In this document: piece after piece, positions 44,582 through 54,569 of the stretch
Layout of the letters: the number at the start of each line of letters is the position of its first letter
Numbering within the stretch: position 1 is the stretch's first letter
Assembly (NCBI GenBank): GCA_018222985.1
Contig: JAAEZG010000005.1
Location: 124,001-188,000, forward strand
Source: Gammaproteobacteria bacterium
GTDB taxonomy: Bacteria > Pseudomonadota > Gammaproteobacteria > Enterobacterales > Alteromonadaceae
Direction of reading: 5' to 3'
DNA: 64,000 nt
Made by a program: the position numbers and the translations under genes
Notes under the pieces: generated by a model
Told to the model about the DNA's origin: nothing
The model's database searches: none
Seen by the model: the letters and a program-made list of their open reading frames with translations, nothing else

Positions 44582-45637
44582 TTATTTCTGTTTTAGTGTT
44601 GCCATATCAATGACGAATCGATATTTCACATCGCTTTTTAGCATCCGCTCGTACGCCTCATTGATGTCATCCATGGCAATCATTTCAATGTCCGAGGTAA
44701 TGCCATGATCAGCACAGAAGTCCAGCATTTCCTGAGTTTCGGCAATGCCACCAATCAGCGAGCCGGCTAGGCTACGACGCTTGGCAATCAAGTTATACAC
44801 TGCTGGCGATGGGTGTGATTCAGCAGGCACGCCCACTAAAGTCATGGTGCCATTTAGACGCAATAAGCTTAAGTAGGCATCTAGGTCATGAGGCGCGGCC
44901 ACCGTATTCAAAATAAAGTCGAGGCTATTGCGCCACGCTTTCATTTGCTCTTCGTCTTTTGAAATCACAACATGGTCAGCACCAAGGCGTTTTGCATCGT
45001 CCACTTTACTTGGCGACGTGGTAAATAACACCACTTCGGCGCCCATGGCTTTGGCTAACTTCACCGCCATATGGCCAAGGCCACCAAGGCCTACCACGCC
45101 AACTTTATGCCCCTTGGTCACGCCCCAATGGCGTAGCGGTGAGTAGGTGGTAATACCGGCACAAAGCAATGGCGCAACGCCAGCTAAGTCAAGCTTGTCT
45201 GATACTTTTAGAACAAAGTCTTCGGTCACGGTAATGCGATTTGAATAGCCACCGAAGGTGACGCCACCAGAGTGTTTGTCTTCACCGTTGTAAGTTCCAA
45301 CAAAGCCATTGTCGCAGTACTGCTCATAACCGTCTTCACAGTTCGCACAGGTACGGCAGGAGTCAACCATGCAGCCAACACCCACGGTGTCGCCCACTTT
45401 GTACTTGCTAACATTGCTTCCAACACGAGTTACTTTACCCACAATTTCGTGGCCAGGAACACATGGAAACACCGTGCCGCCCCATTCGTTACGAGCTTGG
45501 TGCAAGTCAGAGTGACAAACTCCACAGTATAAAATTTCAATTTCAACATCGCTTGCTGTGGGTTCACGGCGATCAAACTCAAAATACTGTAACGGTTTAT
45601 CCGCTGCTTGCGCGGCATATCCAATTGCTTTTGGCAT
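44582..45637 (-). CDS. Zinc-dependent NAD(P) alcohol dehydrogenase (YahK/cinnamyl-type)
   Basis: Medium-chain zinc alcohol/aldehyde reductase of the cinnamyl-alcohol dehydrogenase group (E. coli YahK-like), probably NADPH-using. ATG 45637 with a GGAG site six bases upstream is the start (351 residues). Catalytic zinc ligands are in CGVCHSDLHQ and GHEIVGKV. Four structural-zinc cysteines follow in VDSCRTCANCEDGYEQYC, and the Rossmann motif is VGVVGLGGLGHMAVKLA. The fixed motif HSGGVTFGGYSNRI is typical of this subgroup. It is a single gene upstream of metK, with no clear pathway partner. Confidence 0.92.
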   Translation of the reverse strand: MPKAIGYAAQAADKPLQYFEFDRREPTASDVEIEILYCGVCHSDLHQARNEWGGTVFPCVPGHEIVGKVTRVGSNVSKYKVGDTVGVGCMVDSCRTCANCEDGYEQYCDNGFVGTYNGEDKHSGGVTFGGYSNRITVTEDFVLKVSDKLDLAGVAPLLCAGITTYSPLRHWGVTKGHKVGVVGLGGLGHMAVKLAKAMGAEVVLFTTSPSKVDDAKRLGADHVVISKDEEQMKAWRNSLDFILNTVAAPHDLDAYLSLLRLNGTMTLVGVPAESHPSPAVYNLIAKRRSLAGSLIGGIAETQEMLDFCADHGITSDIEMIAMDDINEAYERMLKSDVKYRFVIDMATLKQK

Positions 45638-45670
45638 CACTTACTCCTCTTGTTGCCTAGCGATCACTGT

Positions 45671-47512
45671 TTAGTGTTGCGAGTATAGCAAAGCTTCATT
45701 AACTGTTTGCGTCAGCGGGTGATACCCCGGTTTCGCTTGTTCATACACTTCACGTGCCCATTTTAAATTGTCTGGCGTTTTGGCTAGTTCGCGGTACAGC
45801 GGGCTCACCAACTTGTTCCGGCCAATGGTTAACAAGTAATTACGCAATCTATCGCGTGCTGGTTCATATTTTTTGACAATAGAAAGCTTCAACCATGCGT
45901 GAGCAATTTCGCTGTTTTGGCTTTTGGTTAAACCAAACTCGCGGTCTAATCGCGCCATATTCTCAGCTGAGATATCAAGCGGCAGGTTATTAATAAAATG
46001 CAGCCACTCGTGGGTGGTCCACTGTTCAGTCTGCAATTGACCACCTTTTAACCAACGTTGCATTTGTAATTCAACTTTCGCAAAAGCGTCTGAGGTTGGC
46101 TTTGGTGCATCACTCGGTAGGCCCGGCTCGTGCAGCCACTCATTGACTTTTTCCATACTCACAACATCTGGTTTTTTCGCTAACAACTCACGTTGTAAGT
46201 AGGTTTTAAATTGCGCCGTTGAAATACTTTGAAAGGCAAAGTCATCAAAATAGTTACGCAAAAACTGATCAAATACATCGCGGCCAAATTTGTCTTCTAG
46301 GTAAGCCAAAAATAGCTGTCCTTTCACATAAGGTACTTGTGAGAAAACGTCGTCTGGATGACGGGTTCCTAGTTGAATGTTGAGTACCGTGTCTTTTGGC
46401 TCTAAGCGTTCTAAATTGTCTAACAGGTCTTGATAACCTAAAGCAAACTCCATTTGCGCACGCTCTTTACCGAACAAGGCTTCCATAATGCGGTTTTCAA
46501 CATAGCTAGTGAAACCTTCGTTGATCCACAAGTCGCGCCAGCTCGCGTTGGTCACCAAGTTCCCAGACCAAGAGTGCGCTAATTCGTGCGCAATGAGATT
46601 AATCAAGCTACGGTCGCCTGACACCACGGTCGGGGTAATAAATGATAAACGTGGGTTTTCCATACCGCCGAACGGAAAGCTTGGCGGCAGAATAAGTAAG
46701 TCATAACGGTCCCAACGGTACGGGCCATACATTGCTTCAGTGGCCTCAATCATACGTGGCGTATCAGCAAACTCCCAAGCCGCATCGTCAAGAATATACT
46801 GCTCAGCAAACACGGCAACATTGTCACTAATCGACTTAATGGCCAAGTCGCCCGCGGCAATAGCAATCAAATACGGTGGAATGGCCTGCGGCATACTAAA
46901 TTGATACTCACCATCGCGGTTATCGCTAAGGCTATTATCAGCACTCATAACCGCCAACAGCCCTTTCGGGGTGGTGACAGTCGCGTTGTATGTCAACCGC
47001 AGCGCTGGGCTGTCCTGAATTGGAATCCAACTACGTGCATGAATGGGCTGTGACTGACTGAACATGAAGGGATGTTTTTTCCCAGCAGTTTGCTGCGGAG
47101 TAAGCCATTGCAAACCACTTGCGGTTGGAACGGTTTCATAATGTATACGTACTTTGTTCGCAACGTTACCAATATCAACAATAAGCTCGCTACCTAAGCT
47201 TGGGTGCACGTCGCCTAGGGTAAATTTGGTTGGTTGCCATTGCTCATCAAGCCAAAGCTCGGTGCGCTTAATGGTTAAGTGGCTGGTGTCTAAATAAACC
47301 TGGGTGCTATCGTCGTGGCGTTGCAAGGTATAAGTTGCATGCCCTTGCAGCTTGCGGTTGCTAAAATCAACGTCTAGAACCAACTCGAGGTGCGGGGTTG
47401 ATACTTCATCAAGACGAGCATAGCTGTGCACGTCTTCGGCCTGCGCTACATTAGCCGACTGCCACAGGGTTAACCCAATAATACCGATAAACAGCTTTCG
47501 CAATACGTACAT
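45671..47512 (-). CDS. Exported M1-family aminopeptidase (leukotriene A4 hydrolase-like)
   Basis: Zinc metallopeptidase of family M1. A signal peptide (IGIIGLTLWQSANVAQAED) directs it to the periplasm. The substrate-binding FGGMENPRLSF motif precedes the zinc site HELAHSWSGN, with the third ligand Glu in NEGFTSYVENR. The C-terminal part (about 470-613) is helical, like the LTA4H C-terminal domain. The 613-residue length matches the LTA4H-like rather than the long PepN-like subgroup. AAGGAGA before the ATG supports the start. Likely cleaves N-terminal residues from imported peptides. Confidence 0.93.
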   Translation of the reverse strand: MYVLRKLFIGIIGLTLWQSANVAQAEDVHSYARLDEVSTPHLELVLDVDFSNRKLQGHATYTLQRHDDSTQVYLDTSHLTIKRTELWLDEQWQPTKFTLGDVHPSLGSELIVDIGNVANKVRIHYETVPTASGLQWLTPQQTAGKKHPFMFSQSQPIHARSWIPIQDSPALRLTYNATVTTPKGLLAVMSADNSLSDNRDGEYQFSMPQAIPPYLIAIAAGDLAIKSISDNVAVFAEQYILDDAAWEFADTPRMIEATEAMYGPYRWDRYDLLILPPSFPFGGMENPRLSFITPTVVSGDRSLINLIAHELAHSWSGNLVTNASWRDLWINEGFTSYVENRIMEALFGKERAQMEFALGYQDLLDNLERLEPKDTVLNIQLGTRHPDDVFSQVPYVKGQLFLAYLEDKFGRDVFDQFLRNYFDDFAFQSISTAQFKTYLQRELLAKKPDVVSMEKVNEWLHEPGLPSDAPKPTSDAFAKVELQMQRWLKGGQLQTEQWTTHEWLHFINNLPLDISAENMARLDREFGLTKSQNSEIAHAWLKLSIVKKYEPARDRLRNYLLTIGRNKLVSPLYRELAKTPDNLKWAREVYEQAKPGYHPLTQTVNEALLYSQH

Positions 47513-47657
47513 TTAAACGTTCTCCTTGTGTGCTTACTGTGGCTCATGATCGAACGGATGCGCGACAAAATCAAATGTTTTGCAGATGCCAAATGTGCCC
47601 TAGCGGTGGTAAGATGCGGCATACTCTTGATGAACAGCATGAGGAAATCCGCGTCAA

Positions 47658-48395
47658 ATGCGAGTTCCACGTATATATGAAACAGCCGAGCAACCATGGC
47701 AGGTCGGTTCGCAATTAAGCCTTTCGGAAGACGCTGCGAATCATGTCGGTCGCGTATTACGCATGACCACCGGCCAACAGCTGGAATTACTTAACGGCGA
47801 TGGCAACAATTATGCGGCAACCATTGTCGAAGCGAGTAAGCGCTCTGTCAGCGTGACTATTTCTGCGGTAACGGCAAATAATTCTGAGGCGCCTGTTGCT
47901 ATTCATTTGGCACAAGGCATATCGCGCGGCGATCGCATGGACTTTGTTTTACAAAAGTCTGTTGAGCTAGGCGTTACCGAAATTACCCCGCTGTTTACCG
48001 AGCGTTGTGGGGTGAAATTAGCCGGTGAGCGGCTGCTGAAAAAACAACAACAGTGGCAGAAAATTGTCATTGCTGCGTGCGAGCAAAGCGGGCGAAGTGT
48101 GGTGCCACAGGTGCACACGCCAGTCAGCTTTCAACAGTGGCTTAAAGCGGCTCCCGCTGGGCTGCGCTTGACGCTTGACCCTTATGCCAACAAACCGCTA
48201 CGCGACTTGGCACAAGCCCCACAGCAGGTCACACTATTTATTGGCCCCGAGGGTGGGTTAACCGAAGCTGAAGTACAAGCTGCCAGTGCCGAGCATTTTC
48301 TGCCTGTGCGACTAGGCCCGCGTGTGTTACGAACTGAAACGGCAGCGCTCACTGCGCTGAGTGTTATTCAATACCAATTTGGCGATCTTGCCTAA
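47658..48395 (+). CDS. rsmE: 16S rRNA (uracil-1498-N3) methyltransferase
   Basis: SPOUT-class methyltransferase that modifies U1498 of 16S rRNA using SAM. The 245-residue protein starts MRVPRIYETAEQPWQVG with a PUA-like domain (LSEDAANHVGRVLRMTTGQQLEL), and then has the SPOUT motifs QGISRGDRMDFVLQKSVELGV, ACEQSGRSVVP, LFIGPEGGLTEAE and LGPRVLRTETA. It heads the rsmE-gshB-yqgE-ruvX run; gshB begins nine bases after its stop. Confidence 0.96.
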   Translation: MRVPRIYETAEQPWQVGSQLSLSEDAANHVGRVLRMTTGQQLELLNGDGNNYAATIVEASKRSVSVTISAVTANNSEAPVAIHLAQGISRGDRMDFVLQKSVELGVTEITPLFTERCGVKLAGERLLKKQQQWQKIVIAACEQSGRSVVPQVHTPVSFQQWLKAAPAGLRLTLDPYANKPLRDLAQAPQQVTLFIGPEGGLTEAEVQAASAEHFLPVRLGPRVLRTETAALTALSVIQYQFGDLA

Positions 48396-48404
48396 GGACA
48401 TTCG

Positions 48405-49352
48405 ATGAAACTTGCCATGATTATGGACCCGATTGAGTCGGTAAAAACCTATAAAGACACAAGTTTTCGCTTGTTGCTTGAAGCGCAAGAACGTCATTAT
48501 GAGTTGTTCTACTTAACCATGAACGACTTATCCATTGTTGCTAGCGAACCAATGGCGCAAGCACGTTCCATTAAAGTGGTTGACCAAGAAACCGATTTTT
48601 ACACGCTCGGCGAGCCAGTGAACATGCCGATGGGGTCATTTGACGTGATTATGATGCGTAAAGATCCGCCGTTTGATACCGAGTTTGTTTACGCCACGCA
48701 CATATTAGAACTGGCAGAGCGCCGCGGTGCGTTAGTGGTCAACAAGCCGCAAAGCCTACGCGACTGTAACGAAAAATTGTTTACCTCTTGGTTCCCTGAA
48801 CTGACTCCTCCAACCATTGTGACACGCCGCGCTGAACAAATTCGAGCGTTTCATACCGAGCACCAAGATATTATTTTAAAGCCACTTGATGGTATGGGCG
48901 GAGCATCTATTTTCCGCGTACGTGAAGACGGTACCAACCTTGGGGTTATCATTGAAACCTTAACCGAACACGGCCAACGCTTTGCTATGGTGCAACGTTA
49001 TTTGCCGGAAATTACCGATGGCGATAAGCGTATTTTAATTATCGATGGTGAACCTATGCCTTATGCCTTAGCACGCATACCGTCAGCGGGTGAAACACGC
49101 GGAAATTTAGCTGCCGGTGGCAGCGGTCGAGCACAGCCATTAAGTGACAGAGACTGGGAGCTTGCTCGCAACGTCGGCCCTGAATTAAAACGCCGAGGCC
49201 TCACCATAGTTGGCTTAGATGTGATTGGCGACCGCGTGACCGAAATTAATGTAACAAGCCCTACTTGTATGCGCGAGATAGAAGCCGCATATGATATCAA
49301 TATTGCCGCGAAAGTTTTTGAAGCCATAGAACGACAACTGGGTTTGTGTTGA
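48405..49352 (+). CDS. gshB: Glutathione synthetase
   Basis: ATP-grasp enzyme joining gamma-glutamylcysteine and glycine. The 315-residue protein starts MKLAMIMDPIESVKTYKDTSF. Visible features are MMRKDPPFDTEFVY for substrate binding, NKPQSLRDCNEKLF, the ATP-grasp loop ILKPLDGMGGASIFRV and the end motif VIGDRVTEINVTSPT. The stop overlaps the yqgE start by one base (ATGA-type junction). Second gene of the rsmE-gshB-yqgE-ruvX unit. Confidence 0.97.
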   Translation: MKLAMIMDPIESVKTYKDTSFRLLLEAQERHYELFYLTMNDLSIVASEPMAQARSIKVVDQETDFYTLGEPVNMPMGSFDVIMMRKDPPFDTEFVYATHILELAERRGALVVNKPQSLRDCNEKLFTSWFPELTPPTIVTRRAEQIRAFHTEHQDIILKPLDGMGGASIFRVREDGTNLGVIIETLTEHGQRFAMVQRYLPEITDGDKRILIIDGEPMPYALARIPSAGETRGNLAAGGSGRAQPLSDRDWELARNVGPELKRRGLTIVGLDVIGDRVTEINVTSPTCMREIEAAYDINIAAKVFEAIERQLGLC

Positions 49353-49918
49353 TGGAAACATTAAGTAGCTTACAAAATCATTTCTTGATTGCCATGCCAA
49401 GCATGGATGATCCTTATTTTGCCCGCAGCGTCACCTATATCTGCGAACACAATGAGGAGGGTGCAATGGGGTTGATTATCAATCAACCGGTTGAGCTAAC
49501 TGTTGAAGATTTATTGGAAAAACTAGAAATTGTCATTCCTGACGAAACTCAAGGTCTCGATGGCCCTGTGTACTCAGGCGGCCCGCTAGCCCGTGACCGT
49601 GGTTTTGTACTGCACTCCAACGACCATATTTGGCGCAGCTCGGTCAAACTCAGTGATGACGTAACGATAACCACATCAAAAGATATTCTCGAGGCTCTCG
49701 GCCAAGGAAATAAGCCGAACGATTACCTTTTAACGTTAGGCTATGCCGGCTGGGAAGCGGGTCAATTAGAGCGCGAAATGGCGGAGAATAGTTGGCTAAC
49801 CATTCCGGCAGACAACGATATTCTGTTTCACACGCCAAGTAACGAGCGTTGGCAAAAAGCGGTCAAAAAACTCGGCATTCAAACCTGGCAACTTGGCCCC
49901 GATGTAGGTCATGCATGA
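49352..49918 (+). CDS. YqgE/AlgH family protein
   Basis: A 188-residue cytoplasmic protein of the YqgE/AlgH (DUF179) family. I use ATG 49352 ([18 protein letters not shown]) rather than the tracked GTG. Diagnostic motifs are [41 protein letters not shown] and [21 protein letters not shown]. Function is not settled; AlgH was first described as affecting alginate genes in Pseudomonas. It overlaps gshB upstream and ruvX downstream by short ATGA junctions, so the run is tightly coupled. Confidence 0.93.
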   Translation: METLSSLQNHFLIAMPSMDDPYFARSVTYICEHNEEGAMGLIINQPVELTVEDLLEKLEIVIPDETQGLDGPVYSGGPLARDRGFVLHSNDHIWRSSVKLSDDVTITTSKDILEALGQGNKPNDYLLTLGYAGWEAGQLEREMAENSWLTIPADNDILFHTPSNERWQKAVKKLGIQTWQLGPDVGHA

Positions 49919-50328
49919 GCCAAGTGATCGGTTTTGACTTTGGCACACACAGCATAGGTGTTGCCGTTGGACAATCGCTAACTGGCACGGCTTCGCCGCT
50001 GCCGGCCTTAAAAGCGAAAGACGGCCAACCTAACTGGGATTTAGTTGCGAAATTATTCGCTGAATGGCAACCCGACACGGTTGTCGTTGGTCTTCCTTTA
50101 AATATGGATGGTACTGATCAGCCCCTCACTGATTTAGCTCGTAAGTTTGCCAACCGATTGCATGGCCGATTTGGCCTGCAGGTCGTTTTGCAAGATGAGC
50201 GTTTAACCACCGTTGCGGCCAAAGAAGACTTATTTAGTCGCGGCGGCTACAAGCAATTGCAAAAAGGTAAGGTTGATAGCGCCGCCGCGCAGTTGATTGT
50301 TGAAGACTATTTGAGCCAACGCCCTTAA
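49915..50328 (+). CDS. ruvX: RuvX/YqgF Holliday-junction resolvase-like protein
   Basis: RNase H-fold nuclease thought to process the 5' end of pre-16S rRNA and possibly resolve Holliday junctions. ATG 49915 ([20 protein letters not shown]) overlaps the yqgE stop and gives 137 residues; the tracked upstream start lies inside yqgE. Active-site acids are in [18 protein letters not shown] and [14 protein letters not shown]. Last gene of the run; the end faces a convergent PhoH gene with about 20 bases between. Confidence 0.95.
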   Translation: MSQVIGFDFGTHSIGVAVGQSLTGTASPLPALKAKDGQPNWDLVAKLFAEWQPDTVVVGLPLNMDGTDQPLTDLARKFANRLHGRFGLQVVLQDERLTTVAAKEDLFSRGGYKQLQKGKVDSAAAQLIVEDYLSQRP

Positions 50329-50347
50329 GTTAGAAGTGTCAGCAGAA

Positions 50348-51733
50348 CTACAAGTTCTCTTCCGCATATTGCGCCAGCGAACTTCGTACCACACCATTTA
50401 AGTTCACCGTTGCACTGCCCGGATAGTCTTTAAAGCGCTCGACAATATAAGTTAAACCCGATGTAACCGCGGTTAAATAGTAACTGTCAATTTGCGCTAA
50501 GTTGCCCGAACAAATAATTTTGGTACCGGTGCCGCAACGCGTAATAATTGTTTTTAACTGGGAGGCCGTCAGGTTTTGTGACTCGTCAAGAATGACAATC
50601 GCATTTTGAATACTGCGACCGCGCATAAAATTCAATGACTTAAACTGAATATTGGCTTTATTCATAATGTAATTGAGGCTCGATTCCATGCTCTCATCGT
50701 GTTTGTGTAACACTTCAAGTGAGTCTGTAATTGCTGCCAACCAAGGCGCCATTTTTTCTTCTTCGGTACCGGGCAAATAGCCAATCGACTCGGCTATTTC
50801 GGGTGTGTTGCGTGTAACAATAATTTTCTCATATATACCCTGCTCAATAACCAGCTCAAGTGCTGAAGCCAATGCCAACAGGGTTTTTCCGCTACCCGCA
50901 GGCCCCGTGAGAATAACCAAGTCGATAGCTGGGTCAAGCAACGCATTCATGGCCATAGCCTGATAAATATTTTTCGGCTGAATACCCCATGCCCGATAGC
51001 TCATCATCCGTTCAAAGCCAATATCGTGCAGCCGCACATGGTGCTGATCGTAACCCACTACTTTCGCAGCAAAATGCTCGCTATCATCAATAATGTACTG
51101 ATTTCTAAACACGGTCGGTAATACTTCGCGCGCTATTTCATGAAAGGTTTCGCGGCCCTCTTGAGCACTGGTTACGTCACCTACTTTGGCCCAAAAATCG
51201 CCTTCTATTTCGACAAAGCCTTTGGACAAGTATTTAATGTCATCAATAAGTTGGTCAGTACGATAATCTTCAACATGCTTAACGCCGGCGCCTTTGGCTT
51301 TCAGTCGCATGTTAATGTCTTTGGTCACTAACACCACTTTGGTGTCACTATACTTTTTCTGAATTTCTAGCGCTGACTGAATAATACGATGGTCGTTTTC
51401 CGACAAGTTCAGAACCGCATCTTGCTGCTTGAGTTGATAGTCTGGGTAAATCGCTAACGTGCCCTGTGCATGGTGCGCGCCTTGCATATTGGTCAATGGT
51501 ACGCCGGCAAGAATTTCCTCAGGCGTTGCGTCTTTTAAAGCGTCTTCCAACGAACGTATGGCCAATCGAGCTTCACGACTGACATCTTTGTGGCGATCTT
51601 TAATGTTATCTAGCTCTTCTAGGACAACCATCGGGATAACGACGTTGTGTTCTTCAAAGTTCAAAAAAGCGAGGGGTTCGTGCAGTAAGATATTGGTATC
51701 AAGCAAATAATACTTCGGTGTGGTTTCAGTCAT
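50348..51733 (-). CDS. PIN-PhoH fusion ATPase (PhoH2-like)
   Basis: A 461-residue protein with an N-terminal PIN ribonuclease domain (YYLLDTNILLHEPLAF; acids in VVLEELDNIKDRH and VLVTKDINMRLKAKG) and a C-terminal PhoH ATPase domain with Walker A LTGPAGSGKTLLALA and Walker B AIVILDESQNLT. PhoH2 proteins of this type are reported as RNA helicase/nucleases. This architecture is common in bacteria as a stand-alone gene. It has no clear operon partner; the gene diverges from rapA with 157 bases between. Confidence 0.95.
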   Translation of the reverse strand: MTETTPKYYLLDTNILLHEPLAFLNFEEHNVVIPMVVLEELDNIKDRHKDVSREARLAIRSLEDALKDATPEEILAGVPLTNMQGAHHAQGTLAIYPDYQLKQQDAVLNLSENDHRIIQSALEIQKKYSDTKVVLVTKDINMRLKAKGAGVKHVEDYRTDQLIDDIKYLSKGFVEIEGDFWAKVGDVTSAQEGRETFHEIAREVLPTVFRNQYIIDDSEHFAAKVVGYDQHHVRLHDIGFERMMSYRAWGIQPKNIYQAMAMNALLDPAIDLVILTGPAGSGKTLLALASALELVIEQGIYEKIIVTRNTPEIAESIGYLPGTEEEKMAPWLAAITDSLEVLHKHDESMESSLNYIMNKANIQFKSLNFMRGRSIQNAIVILDESQNLTASQLKTIITRCGTGTKIICSGNLAQIDSYYLTAVTSGLTYIVERFKDYPGSATVNLNGVVRSSLAQYAEENL

Positions 51734-51890
51734 GCGAGGACCTCAGCTACGTTGGTATTTTAGTGATTGTGATAACGCGCTACTTCTTAGTAAGACTAGC
51801 CTAACTTTTATGAAAATGGTGTGAATATTGAAATATTTTTCGATACCATGTGCGCCCTTTTTATCGACTATGCTGTAAAGGTCTTATTGA

Positions 51891-54569
51891 ATGGTAGCGA
51901 ATGTAAACGCAATGCAATTTATTCCCGGGCAACGCTGGTTAAGCGAAACTGAAATGGAACAAGGGTTGGGCATGGTAACCCAACTGCAAGGCCGTATGGT
52001 TTCGGTATTATTTCCGGTTACCGGAGAAATGCGACAATACGCTATTAGCGATGCGCCGCTAGCGCGTTATCAACTTTTGGTTGATGAAATAGGCCAGCAT
52101 GGCGATGGTTGGTCCTTTCGCGTCACACACGTGGACGATGACCACGGCGTACTGACCTATCATGGCATGCGAGAAGACAGCCAGGAAGCCGTCACCGTTC
52201 CCGAGTCACAATTGGCGGCACAAGTTGCTACCAATCAGCCACTAACACGTATTTTAGCCGGCAAAATTGACCGCTTAGATATGTACAATTTGCGCCAACG
52301 CGCTCAACGTCATTTACAAGCGTGGCAAGAAAACCCCGCGGCTGGGCTAATGGGCGCGCGCGCCGAATTGTTGCCACACCAACTTTATATTGCCGCCACT
52401 ATCGCCGATCGCCACCAACCGCGTGTGTTATTAGCCGATGAAGTGGGCTTAGGTAAAACCATTGAAGCGGGTTTGATCATGCATCGCCGCATACTAACTG
52501 GGCGTAGCGAACGCATTCTCATTGTGGTGCCCGACAGCTTAGCGCATCAATGGTTGGTTGAACTATTGCGCCGTTTCAATTTGCAGTTCAGCCTGTTTGA
52601 TATCGAGCGCTGTGAACAAGCAGCGATTGACGGCGACGCGGTATTTGCCAGCGAGCAACTGGTACTGGTGCCTCAGTCATTGCTTTCTCACCCCATGTGG
52701 TCAGTTGAATTATTTGAAGTCGATTGGCACTTATTGGTGATTGACGAAGCCCACCAAATAGCCCCAGAAGATAAGCGTTTTCAGGTGCTTAAAAAGCTTT
52801 CGGAACACATTGCCAGTTTGCTCATGCTAACAGCCACACCGGAGCAAGCCGGCGTGGAAGCGCATTTTGCGCGGTTACAACTACTCGACCCCGACCGTTT
52901 TAACGACTTCGAACGTTTTCTCGAAGAGCAGGCCAATTATCGCGACTTAGCACCAAAAGCTGAGGCTTTGGCGCAGGCTGATCAAACGCGTGAACTTGAC
53001 GAACTGCTGGATAGCTATGGTACTGGCCGTGTCATGTTTCGCAACAGCCGCGCACACATCGGTGGCTTTCCCACGCGTCATTTACGCTATGAAGAACTGT
53101 CCGCCGGTGACGCCCTTGCCCAGCGATTTGAGTGGCTGGTTGGCCTGCTAAAACAGCACAAAAACGACAAGATCGTGCTTATTTGCCGCCACACTGAAAC
53201 AGTTCTGGCATTACACGAAATGCTGCGGGTTCAGCATGGTATTCACGCGGCAGTGTTTCACGAGGGGCTAAGCCTGCTTGAACGCGATCGCGCGGCAGCT
53301 TATTTTGCTAGCCCTGAAGATGGTTGTCCTATCTTGCTTTGCTCTGAAATTGGTAGTGAAGGTCGCAACTTCCAGTTTGTGCAACACTTAGTGCTGTTTG
53401 ACTTGCCTCGTCACCCTGATTTACTTGAGCAACGCATTGGCCGATTAGACCGCATTGGCCAGCAGGCTGATATTTACATACACGTGCCAGTGGTTGAGAA
53501 CACTGCTGAGCAGGTTCTATTTGCTTGGTACGACGCCATGCAAGCTTTCACGCAAACCAATGCCGTCGGCGAGAGCATTTACCGTCAGTTTGCTGAACGC
53601 GTTCATGAATTGATAGATGTTGCTGAAATTGGCCAGCTTGATGACCTCGAATTGGCGCAATTAGTCAGTGATACTGAGTCGGCTAGTGCAAACCTAAAAG
53701 CAGACGTGGAAGCCGGCCGTGACCGTTTACAAGAGCTAAACGCGTTTCGTCCTCACCAAATCGAGACCTTGCTCAAGCACATTGAAGCAAGTGAAAAAGC
53801 CGATGAGCTACAGGCATTTATGGAGGCATTCTGGGCACGTTTTGGCGTTGACTATGACCGACTTGACGACCACAGCGGGTGGTTACGCCCTTCTGACCAA
53901 ATGCGTGTACCAATTGCAGGCCTAGCCGATGAAGGCATAACGGTGACATTTTCCCGTGAGCATGCGCTAACTCATGAAGATACCACCTACTTAACCTGGG
54001 ACCATCCATTCGTGCAACAAGCACTAGAGCTTTTAAGCTTTGATACTTTCGGTTGTACCGCGCTTGGTATTTTAAAAAATCGCGCACTTCCCCCTGGGGC
54101 TTGGTTTATTGAACTGACGTTTAGCAGCATTGTTATGGCACCCAAGCACTTGGTGGCCTACGAGTTTTATCCTCGCCAAACCTTTCGAGTTTTGTTAGAC
54201 AGTCAAGGCCGAAACCTGACTGACAAAGTTGCAGCAAGTGCGCTTGACTCACAGTTGCAATTTATCGATAAAAAGCAGGGTCGCCAGCTACTTAAACAAC
54301 TGCGCCGCGAATGCCAACAGGCCATTCAAGACGCATGGGGCAGCGCGGAGCAGCAGCAACAACAAACTATCGCAAAAGCGATGACGCAAATGCAGCAACA
54401 GCTGGAAAGCCAATTTGAGCGCCTAGAAAAGTTACAGCAACGTAACCCAATGGTGCGCCAAAGCGAACTTGACGCTGTCGCATTGCGGCAAACTGAGTTA
54501 ACGCGGGCTATTCAATCACCTTTAATTCAGCTTGACGCGGTGCGCCTTATTGTGAACATTCCGGCATGA
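51891..54569 (+). CDS. rapA: RNA polymerase recycling factor RapA (SWI2/SNF2 ATPase)
   Basis: Binds RNA polymerase and uses ATP to release stalled or post-termination polymerase. The N-terminal Tudor-like domains begin FIPGQRWLSETEMEQGLG. Motor motifs: I DEVGLGKTIEAGLIM, II VIDEAHQIA, III LTATP, V-VI CSEIGSEGRNFQF and QRIGRLDRIGQQADI. At 892 residues it is shorter than E. coli RapA (968), mainly outside the motor. ATG 51891 and 51912 are both possible starts; AAAGG favours the first. It overlaps rluA by four bases, as in other gammaproteobacteria. Confidence 0.95.
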   Translation: MVANVNAMQFIPGQRWLSETEMEQGLGMVTQLQGRMVSVLFPVTGEMRQYAISDAPLARYQLLVDEIGQHGDGWSFRVTHVDDDHGVLTYHGMREDSQEAVTVPESQLAAQVATNQPLTRILAGKIDRLDMYNLRQRAQRHLQAWQENPAAGLMGARAELLPHQLYIAATIADRHQPRVLLADEVGLGKTIEAGLIMHRRILTGRSERILIVVPDSLAHQWLVELLRRFNLQFSLFDIERCEQAAIDGDAVFASEQLVLVPQSLLSHPMWSVELFEVDWHLLVIDEAHQIAPEDKRFQVLKKLSEHIASLLMLTATPEQAGVEAHFARLQLLDPDRFNDFERFLEEQANYRDLAPKAEALAQADQTRELDELLDSYGTGRVMFRNSRAHIGGFPTRHLRYEELSAGDALAQRFEWLVGLLKQHKNDKIVLICRHTETVLALHEMLRVQHGIHAAVFHEGLSLLERDRAAAYFASPEDGCPILLCSEIGSEGRNFQFVQHLVLFDLPRHPDLLEQRIGRLDRIGQQADIYIHVPVVENTAEQVLFAWYDAMQAFTQTNAVGESIYRQFAERVHELIDVAEIGQLDDLELAQLVSDTESASANLKADVEAGRDRLQELNAFRPHQIETLLKHIEASEKADELQAFMEAFWARFGVDYDRLDDHSGWLRPSDQMRVPIAGLADEGITVTFSREHALTHEDTTYLTWDHPFVQQALELLSFDTFGCTALGILKNRALPPGAWFIELTFSSIVMAPKHLVAYEFYPRQTFRVLLDSQGRNLTDKVAASALDSQLQFIDKKQGRQLLKQLRRECQQAIQDAWGSAEQQQQQTIAKAMTQMQQQLESQFERLEKLQQRNPMVRQSELDAVALRQTELTRAIQSPLIQLDAVRLIVNIPA